Shown one piece after another: positions 37,148-46,253 of a stretch of DNA of 64,000 bases. Position 1 is the first letter of the stretch; the number at the start of each line of letters is the position of its first letter. The position numbers and the translations under genes are program-made. The DNA comes from Burkholderiaceae bacterium DAT-1 (GTDB taxonomy: Bacteria; Pseudomonadota; Gammaproteobacteria; Burkholderiales; Chitinimonadaceae), in NCBI GenBank assembly GCA_019084025.1, contig JAHRBI010000003.1, forward strand, positions 186,001 to 250,000. The letters run 5' to 3'. The notes beneath the pieces are model-generated. The model ran no database searches. It saw only the letters and a program-made list of their open reading frames with translations, and was not told where the DNA came from.

Positions 37148-37749
37148 TTCTGGTCTCCCTGAGGTGGGCCTTTTTTACCGGCCTTTTTGTCCTTGCTATC
37201 CTCAAGTGCCTCACGCACCACTTTGATTGTCAGGGTAAATTCGCTTACACGCTGACCACTCAGCTGCGCACCCCGGATTTCTACAGGGAAAGGCAGTTGG
37301 AACTCGGGAGAGTCGGACAGGGAACGCATCAGCGTCGACACCCGCGCACCCGACTGTGCATATCCAGACAATGTAATCAGTTCACCGGACTGCTTCAGAT
37401 CCTTGAAGTAAATGCCTTCTGGTGTCTGGCGAATCAGCTGATCGAGAATATTGACCGCCTCGGCACGATTGGTCTGCAGGCGTTCAACGACTTTCTTGCG
37501 ATCGAGCAGGAGCTGACGTTCCTTCTTCAAGGTTTCGATTTCAGCAATCTGTTTGTCCAGTTTGCTGTTCTCTTCTTGCAGAAAGGCGTTCCGACTGTCT
37601 TGCATCGCGATTTCGGCGCTCAGCATCAGATAGCCTGCCCCCACGATGGCAACACCGGTCAGCGCAGCCACAAATGCTACGACAGCAAATCGAGCTGCGC
37701 GCGCTTTGCGCTTTTGCTCCCGGTGCGGCAGCAGATTAATGCGAATCAT
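37144..37749 (-). CDS. pilN: Type IV pilus assembly protein PilN
   Basis: A 201-residue inner-membrane protein whose N-terminus MIRINLLPHREQKRKARAA carries the INLLP motif that binds PilM. One membrane segment (about 20-45) is followed by a coiled coil (NSKLDKQIAEIETLKKERQL) and a ferredoxin-like domain. A lysine/glycine-rich tail (DKKAGKKGPPQGDQK) ends the protein. Four-base overlaps join it to pilM and pilO. Confidence 0.94.
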   Translation of the reverse strand: MIRINLLPHREQKRKARAARFAVVAFVAALTGVAIVGAGYLMLSAEIAMQDSRNAFLQEENSKLDKQIAEIETLKKERQLLLDRKKVVERLQTNRAEAVNILDQLIRQTPEGIYFKDLKQSGELITLSGYAQSGARVSTLMRSLSDSPEFQLPFPVEIRGAQLSGQRVSEFTLTIKVVREALEDSKDKKAGKKGPPQGDQK

Positions 37750-38843
37750 GGGTCAAACCTCCTCAGGGCCAAGCCGCAGGCAATCATCAGAGAAGGTGCA
37801 TCCATTAACAACTGACGATGCTTGATTCGGCTGGAAGGAATCATGCTGATAAAGGGATTGGCAATCATCGTACTGATCTGCGTACGATTATTCACCACTT
37901 CATCCAGCCCCTGAATGACGCTACATCCACCCGCCAACAAGATGTGATCCACAGTGTTGTACTGGGTCGAGGTAAAAAAGAACTGCAGTGCACGGGAAAT
38001 TTCGAGTGCCAGCGACTCCATAAAGGGACGCAACACTTCCGGCTCGTAGGAATCCGGCAGACCACCATTTCGCTTCGCAGCTTCCGCCTCTTCTGAAGAA
38101 AGACTGAAGCGACGCTGGATATCCTGAGTGAGCTGATTCCCGCCGAATGCTTGTTCGCGTGTGTAGATTTGCTGTCCATCACGCAACACGTTGATGTGCA
38201 TCATCGACGCGCCAATATCCACCACGGCAACGGACTGATTCGCCCCCTGCCCTGGCAGCTGACGCTGAATCAGTTCGAAGGCTGCCTGAGTAGCAAAGGA
38301 TTCCACATCCATCACCAGCGCCTTTAAACCAGAAGGCTCCACAACTGCCAACCGATCTTCGACCTTTTCCTTACGAGACGCGGCAATCAGCACATCGACT
38401 TCATTGGGTACTGTCGCGGACGGGCCAATCACCTGGAAATCCAGATTCACTTCATCCAAAGCGAAGGGAATATATTGATTGGCCTCCGTCTCCACCTGCA
38501 ATTCCATTTCAGCTTCTGTTTGCTCAGCCGGCATGGTAATTTTCTTGGTGATGACCGCAGCAGCAGGCAACGCCAGCGCTACATTTTTGACGCGGGTACC
38601 CATGAGACGCCAGGCGCGCTTGACCGTTTCGCTCACCGCCTCTAGATTGACGATGTTGCCGTCCTGTACAGCATCTTTTGGTAACGGCTCAATTACATAG
38701 CGCTCAAGCGTCAAGCTTTTGCCTGTCTCGGACAGCTCCACCATCTTGACGGCAGAGGTACTGATATCCACACCGATCATTGGTGGAGACTTGGGCTTGA
38801 GGAAATCGAAATTCAACTTGAATTTCCCTTTAAAAAGAAACAC
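37746..38843 (-). CDS. pilM: Type IV pilus actin-like ATPase PilM
   Basis: A 365-residue FtsA/actin-fold cytoplasmic protein that polymerises with PilN. GVDISTSAVKMVELSETGK (phosphate 1), VAVVDIGASMMHINVL (phosphate 2) and HILLAGGCSVIQGLDE (adenosine) are visible. The start is uncertain: GTG 38843 gives a typical basic N-terminus, while TTG 38816 has AGGG about eight bases upstream and would begin LNFDFLKPK. It is the first gene of pilMNOPQ and diverges from mrcA. Confidence 0.93.
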   Translation of the reverse strand: MFLFKGKFKLNFDFLKPKSPPMIGVDISTSAVKMVELSETGKSLTLERYVIEPLPKDAVQDGNIVNLEAVSETVKRAWRLMGTRVKNVALALPAAAVITKKITMPAEQTEAEMELQVETEANQYIPFALDEVNLDFQVIGPSATVPNEVDVLIAASRKEKVEDRLAVVEPSGLKALVMDVESFATQAAFELIQRQLPGQGANQSVAVVDIGASMMHINVLRDGQQIYTREQAFGGNQLTQDIQRRFSLSSEEAEAAKRNGGLPDSYEPEVLRPFMESLALEISRALQFFFTSTQYNTVDHILLAGGCSVIQGLDEVVNNRTQISTMIANPFISMIPSSRIKHRQLLMDAPSLMIACGLALRRFDP

Positions 38844-38875
38844 GTAGCCAATTTTTTATTGTCAAATTGGTTTTG

Positions 38876-38904
38876 ATCGTAGCAGTCGCTCGTATCAGTG
38901 TAAA
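38876..38904 (-). promoter_or_regulatory. Promoter of pilMNOPQ
   Basis: Leftward TTTACA (-35, 38899-38904), a 17-bp spacer and TACGAT (-10, 38876-38881). It is 33 bp upstream of the pilM GTG. Between them lies an inverted repeat CCAATTT / AAATTGG (38848-38870), which would be in the leader RNA. Confidence 0.5.
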
Positions 38905-39000
38905 GGCAATTTTATGCATTTATACTAAAATCACGCCGTCCTGACGACAGGATTTGATGACAATACCACGGTACTATATCCGGAAAACCACACTTTACTT

Positions 39001-41316
39001 ATGACCAAACGCTGGCTTCTACTCAGTTTAAGCATTATCGCCGCACTTTTCCTTGTCATTGCAAGCGCATTTGGCGTGGCGATAGCGGCCACCTATCCCC
39101 GACTGCCCTCGCTGGAGGCGATCACCGATTACCGCCCCAAGATTCCTTTGCGCATCTATACGGCTGACGGGGTGCAGATTGGCGAGTTCGGCGAAGAACG
39201 TCGTGCATTTGTACCAATCGGTCAGATCCCCCAACTCATGAAACAAGCAGTTTTATCCGCAGAGGATGAGCGTTTCTATGAACATGGCGGACTCGATTAT
39301 CTCGGCATATTGCGCACGATGGTCACCAATTTGCTGGCCGGCCATATCAAGGGTGGTGCCAGTACAATTACCCAGCAGGTTGCTCGCAATTTTTATTTAA
39401 GCAATGAGCAGACTTGGTCCCGTAAATTCAAAGAGATGCTGCTTACTTTCAAAATAGAAAAGAATTTAAGTAAGGATCAAATTTTTGAACTGTATCTGAA
39501 TCAAATTTATCTTGGACAGCGTGCTTACGGATTCGCATCGGCTGCGCAGGTGTATTACGGTAAAACGCTTGATCAACTGACCCCGGCTGAAGCCGCCATG
39601 CTCGCCGGCCTTCCCAAGGCACCGTCCGCCTATAATCCGGTGGTCAATCCCAAGCGCGCCCAAATTCGCCAGCGCTATGTCATTGGACGGATGCGCGAGC
39701 TCAAATTCATTTCCGAGCAACAATTTCAGGCCGCGATCAACGAGCCGATGCGACTGAAGCGTGCCAATGACACCTTTCCGGTTCATGGCGAATATGTTGC
39801 AGAAATGGTAAGACAGGTCATCGTCGAGAAATACAAGGACGCTGCCTACACACAAGGCTTCAATGTCTACACCACCTTGCTGGCCAATCATCAGAACGCA
39901 GCCTATGAAGGGGCGCGCAAGGGTGTGGTGGATTACGATCATCGTCATGGCTATCGCGGCCCGGAAGGGTTTGTCGATCTGGCCAAGGCAGGTGAAAACC
40001 GTGATGAATGGCTCGAGGAACAACTCAGCGATGTGCGTGATGCAAACGAGCTTATTCCGGCGATTGTATTAAGTGCCGATCTCAAGCAGATCAAAGCATA
40101 CGTTCGCGGTACAGGTGTGGTTAGCATTGGAGGAGACGGCATGAAATTCGCCCTCCGCGCGCTAAGCGACAAGCTGGCGCCCACACAGCGTATCCGGCCA
40201 GGTGCCATTATCCGTGTTCAGCAAGCCGACGGGGGCTGGCAGGTCACGCAACTGCCACAGGTTGAGGTGGCTTTTGTCTCTGTCGACCCGCAGAATGGTG
40301 CAATTCGCGCACTGGTTGGTGGCTTCGATTTTAGCCACAACAACTTTAACCATGTCACACAGGCATGGCGACAACCGGGCTCTAGCTTCAAGCCGTTTAT
40401 TTACTCAGCGGGGATTGAGCGCGGGTTTACGCCAATTACGCTGATCAATGATGCGCCGCTGATGGTTGATCCCGCCACCGTAGGTGGTCAGAAGTGGGAT
40501 CCCAAGAACTCGGATGGCAAGTTCGACGGCATGATGACCATGCGCAACGCACTAACCCACTCCAAAAATCTGGTGTCTATCCGGGTTCTGCAGGCGATTA
40601 CGCCCGAGTATGCACAGTCCTATGTCGGCAAGTTCGGATTTACACCCGAAAAGCATCCTGCCTACCTCACAATGGCACTGGGTGCGGGCGAGGTGACGCC
40701 GCTACAGATGGCAGAAGCCTACTCGGTTTTTGCCAATACTGGTTTCCGTGTGCGCTCCTACTTCATTGATCGCATCGAAGACTCGCGAAAGCATGTGCTG
40801 GCTCGCACCGTCCCTGAAGTGGCAGGACAAACAGCGCCGCGCACGCTTCCTGCGCGGAATGCCTACATTGTCACCAATATGATGCATGACGTGACGCGAT
40901 TTGGTACTGCTGCAAGCCTCGCACGCGACATCAAGCGCGATGATCTGGCAGGCAAAACGGGCACCACCACCGATGCAAAAGATGCCTGGTTTGCGGGCTT
41001 CCAGCCTAATCTGGTTGGCATTGCGTGGATCGGCTTTGATAAGCCGCAATCCCTCGGCGGCCGGGAGTCGGGTGGGCAGGCAGCCTTGCCAATCTGGACT
41101 AACTACATGCGCAAGGTTTTGCAAAATGTGCCGGAATACGCCTATCCTCTACCGGAAGGGGTAACAGCACAGGGTGTGGAAATCAACGGGCGGAGTTACA
41201 CGGAGTATTTCTATTCGGAGTTCCTGCAAACCAATCCCGAGCTGGGTCTAGATAACTCGACCAGTGGCAATACATCACAAGGCATTGATGAAAACGTAAA
41301 GAACCAGCTGTTCTGA
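39001..41316 (+). CDS. mrcA: Penicillin-binding protein 1A
   Basis: A 771-residue bifunctional peptidoglycan synthase. One N-terminal membrane anchor is followed by the GT51 glycosyltransferase (SAEDERFYEHGGLDYLG; GGASTITQQVARNFYLS), an OB-like linker and the transpeptidase with SxxK in SSFKPFIYSAG, SKN in HSKNLVSIRV and KTG in AGKTGTTTDAKDAW. Divergence from pilMNOPQ is a common betaproteobacterial arrangement. The C-terminal tail is polar and variable. Confidence 0.96.
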   Translation: MTKRWLLLSLSIIAALFLVIASAFGVAIAATYPRLPSLEAITDYRPKIPLRIYTADGVQIGEFGEERRAFVPIGQIPQLMKQAVLSAEDERFYEHGGLDYLGILRTMVTNLLAGHIKGGASTITQQVARNFYLSNEQTWSRKFKEMLLTFKIEKNLSKDQIFELYLNQIYLGQRAYGFASAAQVYYGKTLDQLTPAEAAMLAGLPKAPSAYNPVVNPKRAQIRQRYVIGRMRELKFISEQQFQAAINEPMRLKRANDTFPVHGEYVAEMVRQVIVEKYKDAAYTQGFNVYTTLLANHQNAAYEGARKGVVDYDHRHGYRGPEGFVDLAKAGENRDEWLEEQLSDVRDANELIPAIVLSADLKQIKAYVRGTGVVSIGGDGMKFALRALSDKLAPTQRIRPGAIIRVQQADGGWQVTQLPQVEVAFVSVDPQNGAIRALVGGFDFSHNNFNHVTQAWRQPGSSFKPFIYSAGIERGFTPITLINDAPLMVDPATVGGQKWDPKNSDGKFDGMMTMRNALTHSKNLVSIRVLQAITPEYAQSYVGKFGFTPEKHPAYLTMALGAGEVTPLQMAEAYSVFANTGFRVRSYFIDRIEDSRKHVLARTVPEVAGQTAPRTLPARNAYIVTNMMHDVTRFGTAASLARDIKRDDLAGKTGTTTDAKDAWFAGFQPNLVGIAWIGFDKPQSLGGRESGGQAALPIWTNYMRKVLQNVPEYAYPLPEGVTAQGVEINGRSYTEYFYSEFLQTNPELGLDNSTSGNTSQGIDENVKNQLF

Positions 41317-41349
41317 TACCTAACAGACCTACGTTGACCAGAGGTACCC

Positions 41350-41952
41350 ATGATGATGCGCGACAAGCAGCAAAGAGGTACGCGGGAACTGATCGCAGAA
41401 GTCGCCGCAAGGCTGATGGCTCAAGGCCATATCGATGACTTTTCTCTGGCCAAACGCAAGGCTGCGCGCCAGCTGGGTCTGCCCGAGCATCAGGATTTGC
41501 CGGGCAATAGCGAAATCGAACAGGCGCTGAAGCGGTACCGTGATTTGTATGATCCGGGACATGTCGGCACCCTGACCCGGCTACGGGAACTGGCGCTGGA
41601 GGTCATGCATGTCTTTGCTCAATTTCGCCCGTATCTGGTTGGCTCCGTGCTGAGCGGCCGGGCCAATCGCCACTCGGATATCAATCTGGTGGTGTATTCC
41701 GATAACCTGAAATCCTTCGAATTGTTCTGCCTCAATCAGCGCATCGACTACCAGATGCAGGGCTATGCTGACGGCAAAAGTAGCTGGCCGGTCTTTGTCT
41801 TCGATGCTCAGGGTACTACCATTAAAGTAGCGGTTCGCCCGGAAAGAGAAGAGCGCATCGCGGTCAAAGGCGGCGTGTCTGATATCCCGGAGCGGATTCG
41901 GGCCAGCCAGCTAGAGGCACTGTTACACACATCTGTCTCCTCACCGCTTTAG
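41350..41952 (+). CDS. Nucleotidyltransferase-like protein, unknown substrate
   Basis: A 200-residue protein with a nucleotidyltransferase-fold signature, LVGSVLSGRANRHSDINLVV, in the middle. The usual G-S ... D-x-D pattern reads S-D-I-N here, so the second catalytic aspartate is replaced by asparagine; activity may be altered or lost. The N-terminal half is helical (IAEVAARLMAQGHIDDFSLA) and resembles no domain I can name. An AGAGG ribosome site precedes ATG 41350. The stop is 16 bp from the YcgR-like gene, suggesting co-transcription after mrcA. Confidence 0.7.
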   Translation: MMMRDKQQRGTRELIAEVAARLMAQGHIDDFSLAKRKAARQLGLPEHQDLPGNSEIEQALKRYRDLYDPGHVGTLTRLRELALEVMHVFAQFRPYLVGSVLSGRANRHSDINLVVYSDNLKSFELFCLNQRIDYQMQGYADGKSSWPVFVFDAQGTTIKVAVRPEREERIAVKGGVSDIPERIRASQLEALLHTSVSSPL

Positions 41953-41968
41953 TCGGACTTGATCGACC

Positions 41969-42742
41969 ATGTTGCGTCCCGTTTCTGATATCGATTCACC
42001 GCCCAGAATAACCGAAAGTGCTCGCCAGAATGGGCAGGTGACGCGCATCCACCAGCCATCTGATGTTGTGCGCCTGCTCATGGAAGTGCAGGAGCTAGAA
42101 GAGCCCGTCTACCTGCTCAGGGACGACGGAACATGTACGCTGTCAGCGCTACGCTGTGTCGACGATCAACACCTCGAACTCACCATTCCAGATGCCGCGC
42201 AGCCTTACCAGCTTCCTGCCAGCGGCATCGTGGAGGCCAGTTGCTGGCTACAGCGCATTTCGCTGTCCTTCAAGTTAGCGCAATGTACGCTCGACCATGG
42301 CGACGGGATGTATTTATTGACGGCCCACCTGCCCAGCGAGGTATTTAGACTTCAGCGCCGTGATTTTTTCCGCTTTTCGCTCACGCCGGCCTTTCCTCTC
42401 AGCTGCTTCCTACATATCGGCGACGATGATTATGAAATTTCGCTGATTGACCTGAGCCTCGGGGGAATCGGCATTCTGGGCTATGTTCCCGGTGTCTGCC
42501 TGGATGCAGGGACGATTTATCAGCGCGTGCGCATCGAACTACCGGATAACGCAGGCATTGTGGCTGATATCGAAATCCGCAATAGCTACGAAGTGACGCT
42601 AAAAAACGGGATCCGAACCATCCGGACCGGCGCACGCTTTATTAATCTTCCGGGCACGACACAGTCAGTTTTGCAGCGTTATATCAATCGGATGGCCCGC
42701 GAAGATGGGCATACCCTGCGGCACGCTCGCGATCAATCGTAA
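41969..42742 (+). CDS. YcgR-type flagellar-brake/PilZ protein
   Basis: A 257-residue protein with an N-terminal YcgR domain (to about residue 120) and a C-terminal PilZ domain. The c-di-GMP motifs are RxxxR in LQRRDFFRFSL and DxSxxG in LIDLSLGGIGILG. Such proteins bind c-di-GMP and slow flagellar motors or alter adhesion. It overlaps the 3' end of a convergent GIY-YIG gene by 78 bp. The diguanylate cyclase 490 bp downstream is a plausible signal source. Confidence 0.88.
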   Translation: MLRPVSDIDSPPRITESARQNGQVTRIHQPSDVVRLLMEVQELEEPVYLLRDDGTCTLSALRCVDDQHLELTIPDAAQPYQLPASGIVEASCWLQRISLSFKLAQCTLDHGDGMYLLTAHLPSEVFRLQRRDFFRFSLTPAFPLSCFLHIGDDDYEISLIDLSLGGIGILGYVPGVCLDAGTIYQRVRIELPDNAGIVADIEIRNSYEVTLKNGIRTIRTGARFINLPGTTQSVLQRYINRMAREDGHTLRHARDQS

Positions 42743-42991
42743 TTTCTCAGCACGCGATAGTTGCTTGATATTCGCTTCGCGAATGGACGCCTCGCGTCTG
42801 TTTTCACTCGCTTCTACCCAGACGATATGCACCGGTAGACGTGATTTGGTGTACTTCGCGCCTATCCCTGCGTTGTGCTGATCCAATCGACGCATCACAT
42901 CGTTACTGATCCCGGTATATAAACTGCCGTCTCTGCATTCCAGAATGTAGACAGCCCACTGCCCGGCAGGAGAGATACTGGTTAGCGTCAT
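42665..42991 (-). CDS. GIY-YIG domain protein (UPF0213/YhbQ type)
   Basis: A 108-residue stand-alone GIY-YIG nuclease-fold protein: WAVYILECRDGSLYTGISND holds the paired tyrosines and the conserved arginine follows in VMRRLDQHN. The remainder (KYTKSRLPVHIVWVE, REANIKQLSRAEKLRLI) matches YhbQ-like proteins, whose function is unclear but includes possible DNA repair. ATG 42991 is the best start; the C-terminal part overlaps the PilZ gene on the other strand. Confidence 0.8.
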   Translation of the reverse strand: MTLTSISPAGQWAVYILECRDGSLYTGISNDVMRRLDQHNAGIGAKYTKSRLPVHIVWVEASENRREASIREANIKQLSRAEKLRLIASVPQGMPIFAGHPIDITLQN

Positions 42992-43228
42992 GTTTGCCCG
43001 GGTGGATTGAGAGTAGACACCTCGCATTTTGCCGCGTATGCATAACCTCATGCAAACGCAAGCTTAGGGTATTCCCTCCCCGACATTTAACCGTAAATTC
43101 TGCACTTCCGACGAGAGAGGTTGCAATTTGGTATCAACATCAGGCATGCTCACATATTAGTTTTTCATGTTTTTCTTTTTTCCTTTCTTTTTATGTTCGG
43201 TTTAAATTTATCCTTTCATTTTCATTTT

Positions 43229-45052
43229 ATGAGAAATTCCTTCGCACGTCTTTTCTTTGCAATATTCACACTAATGCCACTGGCATGCCAGGCAGTCACC
43301 CTGCTCGACGACAAAATGAGTGGGCGTTTTGTGAATGATCAGGCCTTCATTCTGAAAGATCCGACAGGGCAAATGACGATTAACGATGTCATGCACGCCA
43401 CGGGCTTCAAGCCGCTCAATGGTCTTATCTCAATCGGTGTGGCCAAACAGCCGGTATGGATCCGGATCGAGCTGGAAAATACGGCCGCCGATCCGCACTG
43501 GCAGCTAGAGATTCGCCCTTTTCTGCTGTACGACTTTCGTGCCTGGGTACCTGATACATCAGGTGGCCTCAAAGAATATCGCATGGGCGAACGCGAACCG
43601 TTTTCTGCCAGACCCTATCCCTGGCGGCAATATTTATTGCCGATGCATTTACCTGCGGGCACATCCCGTACGGTCTACCTGAGAATTCAGCATGGCAACC
43701 ATGTGATCCTGCCGATCCAGGTATATCGAATGCAGCATTGGAGCGGGATTGCCCTGCGAGACAGCCTGCTTTTCGGAGCCGGATTCGGGATTGTGGCAGC
43801 CTTTGCGCTATACAACATTTTTCTGTTTGCACGTCTGCGCGATCGCATGTTCTTGCTGTATGGCGCCACTATTCTGAGCTATGCATGGTTCATGTTCGAC
43901 TTGTATGGCTTTGGTAGCCAGTGGCTATATCCCCATGGCGATTTTCTGGGGCCTGCGCGCAATGTCTTGCCCAACTCCCTCAGCAACGTCTTCTGTGCAC
44001 TCTATGCGCTATACATGCTGGATAGCCCGGACGCCAAGCCCTATTTCCGGCGCATTATGTGGGCATCCATCCCGCTGTATGGGCTGGCGATCATCTGCAT
44101 GCTGGCGCGCATCCATTATCTAAGCGTACTGATTAACCAGGTGGTTCCGGCGATCACCGTTTCCTTGGTGATGTATACCGCAGTCCAACGCATTCGCCAG
44201 GGGCAGCGAACCGCCCTGTACATTTTGCTGGGGCTGTTACCCGCACTCATTTCAATGACGCTGCTGGTGTTGGTACGCTATAACATTCTGCCCTACCATG
44301 CCTTCCCGATTGCCCTGCCACTTGCCGGCGAGGTGATCGAATCCATTCTGTTCTCACAAGCACTGGCCGAGCGTTTTATCAAATTGCGCAGGGACAAGGC
44401 GCAAGCCATGCAACGCATGCTGGAGGAAAAGAATCTGCGTCTATCTGAGGCGTTGCGTCACGAGGTCGAACTCGAGGCCAAAATCGCCGAACGCACTGAA
44501 GCCTTACAAAGAAGTGAGGCGCGCTTAAGGGATATGGCATTTCAGGATGGTCTGACGGGCCTACCCAATCGCCGGCTATTTGACGACCGGCTTGAGGCAT
44601 TACTCAATCAAGCCATCAGACAGGATGCGCCCTTTGCTTTGTGCATTATTGATCTGGATGGATTCAAACCAATCAACGATCAATACGGCCATGATGCTGG
44701 CGACGCGGTACTGCGTGAAATCGCCGAGCGCTTTGCAAGCCTGACACGCGCAGGGGATACGGTAGCACGGCTAGGTGGCGATGAATTTGCCCTGCTCTTG
44801 CCCAACTTCGACAATCGCTTTGAGGCGCATTCTGCGTTTATCGAGCGTATCGAGCGCGTCTGCGTCCCGCCCGTGTATGTGGATGGCTTAATTCTGCAGG
44901 TAGGCGCCAGCATCGGGATTGCCCGATCCAATGCCCTTGACCAATTGTGCGCCGACGCACTTTTCCGGGCTGCAGATCAGGCCATGTATGCACACAAGCG
45001 GAGCCGACGCAGGCCATCGGGCGAGCGCCAGCCCACCCTGATGGCACCGTAG
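43229..45052 (+). CDS. Membrane diguanylate cyclase with 7TMR-DISM sensory module
   Basis: A 607-residue protein: signal peptide, a periplasmic 7TMR-DISMED2-like sensory domain (WIRIELENTAADPHWQLEIR), seven membrane helices, a coiled-coil linker (EVELEAKIAERTEALQRSEA) and a GGDEF domain. The active site is RLGGDEF at about 516-520, and the product-inhibition I-site RAGD lies five residues before it. ATG 43229 follows a long pyrimidine-rich leader (43150-43195). It probably makes c-di-GMP in response to an envelope signal. Confidence 0.9.
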   Translation: MRNSFARLFFAIFTLMPLACQAVTLLDDKMSGRFVNDQAFILKDPTGQMTINDVMHATGFKPLNGLISIGVAKQPVWIRIELENTAADPHWQLEIRPFLLYDFRAWVPDTSGGLKEYRMGEREPFSARPYPWRQYLLPMHLPAGTSRTVYLRIQHGNHVILPIQVYRMQHWSGIALRDSLLFGAGFGIVAAFALYNIFLFARLRDRMFLLYGATILSYAWFMFDLYGFGSQWLYPHGDFLGPARNVLPNSLSNVFCALYALYMLDSPDAKPYFRRIMWASIPLYGLAIICMLARIHYLSVLINQVVPAITVSLVMYTAVQRIRQGQRTALYILLGLLPALISMTLLVLVRYNILPYHAFPIALPLAGEVIESILFSQALAERFIKLRRDKAQAMQRMLEEKNLRLSEALRHEVELEAKIAERTEALQRSEARLRDMAFQDGLTGLPNRRLFDDRLEALLNQAIRQDAPFALCIIDLDGFKPINDQYGHDAGDAVLREIAERFASLTRAGDTVARLGGDEFALLLPNFDNRFEAHSAFIERIERVCVPPVYVDGLILQVGASIGIARSNALDQLCADALFRAADQAMYAHKRSRRRPSGERQPTLMAP

Positions 45053-45057
45053 CCCGA

Positions 45058-46233
45058 TTAGGCGATGAGGGCGCGCAATGCCTGTACATCTGCATAGCGC
45101 GTAGGGATATCCTCACGTGGTGCAGCGCAACGCTGATCGCGCAGCTTTTCCAGTCCTGCCAGCAGCACAGGCAAAGGCGGACCACTGGCCGTGAGGTTAT
45201 CGTGGTGCTGGGTTGCCAGTGCCTGCGATGGTACGCGAATAAAGCGTTCCACCAGCATATTGTGATGCTGGCGCGAGGTTTCGCCAAAGGCATCGACCAC
45301 CTTCAGGAAAGATGCGACATTCGCCTGGAACCACGGCGCATTCCCATGTTCCGGTAGCGCAGTCATAAAGCTGTTGAGCAGACTGGTCTGGCGCATGCAA
45401 TCGCGCAGAATCAGCTGATCTTGCGGCATCATGTACAGAAATTTCTCCACTAGCAGCTGTGAATACGATGCCTGATTCGACTGGCACAGCCCCAATAGCA
45501 AATCGAGCACATTAATCCCAGCAAAATCGCCTGCATTCGCGCCACGGTACGTATTAAATCCCACCTTATGCGGCTTGTAATAGGGGCGCACGCTGTAGAA
45601 AAAGCGATCTACATCCAGCTTGGCCGACAATTGCTCATTGCTGCGGCGTACGGCTTCCAGTGCATCGTGGGCGGCCTCAAACAGATCCGGTGCGATCGGA
45701 TGGGTCACACCCAGAGGTAGCACTTTGAGCAGAGCTTCCGCTGCGCGTTTATACGCCAGAATCCCGCGATTGTTGTAATCCACAAAGACATACTCATCCT
45801 GCAGCGAGGTGAATGACTTATAACGACCATTCACCGCCAGATTGTGTGTAGTCAGGTGGCTCGTTGCAAATCGCGGGGTCACGCCGAGACTCGCGCCCAC
45901 TTCCATGGCTAGCGCCGAGGCTTCGCGCAGATGCGCGGATGGACCGGCTTCCGCCTCGCCAATCTCGTGGCGCGCACAGGCCGCCATATAAAATCCAACA
46001 TTACCCAGCAGATTAAATCCTGCTTCAAAGCCTTCGTCGGTATTGCCTTCCTTTACAAGCGAGGCGATTAGATCGCGTCCTGTATGGCATAGCTCACGCT
46101 TTAACTCGGGACCCACACCGTGTACATCGGCCTTATCTTCGCGGGCAAAGTAAAGGTTTTCCAGTTCGGTATTGATCTCGCAAAACCGTCCGCGTATCCA
46201 ATCGTCAAACGCTTGCGCGTTGGGGGTGATCAT
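45058..46233 (-). CDS. PrnB-like protein of the tryptophan/indoleamine dioxygenase superfamily
   Basis: A 391-residue protein resembling DUF1864/PrnB, the heme enzyme of pyrrolnitrin synthesis that rearranges 7-chlorotryptophan. The match I can see is FYSVRPYYKPHKVGF, then YRGANAGDFAGINVLDLLLG and CQSNQASYSQ, following the PrnB order. RQHHNMLVERFI (His323/His324) sits where TDO enzymes have the heme-binding histidine. It lies 20 bp after a kynureninase-like gene on the same strand, with AGGAG before ATG 46233, so the two are made together. Whether it opens the indole ring, rearranges it or acts on another substrate cannot be read. The convergent diguanylate cyclase ends 5 bp away. Confidence 0.7.
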   Translation of the reverse strand: MITPNAQAFDDWIRGRFCEINTELENLYFAREDKADVHGVGPELKRELCHTGRDLIASLVKEGNTDEGFEAGFNLLGNVGFYMAACARHEIGEAEAGPSAHLREASALAMEVGASLGVTPRFATSHLTTHNLAVNGRYKSFTSLQDEYVFVDYNNRGILAYKRAAEALLKVLPLGVTHPIAPDLFEAAHDALEAVRRSNEQLSAKLDVDRFFYSVRPYYKPHKVGFNTYRGANAGDFAGINVLDLLLGLCQSNQASYSQLLVEKFLYMMPQDQLILRDCMRQTSLLNSFMTALPEHGNAPWFQANVASFLKVVDAFGETSRQHHNMLVERFIRVPSQALATQHHDNLTASGPPLPVLLAGLEKLRDQRCAAPREDIPTRYADVQALRALIA

Positions 46234-46253
46234 GGTGGTTCTCCTGTCAGTTC

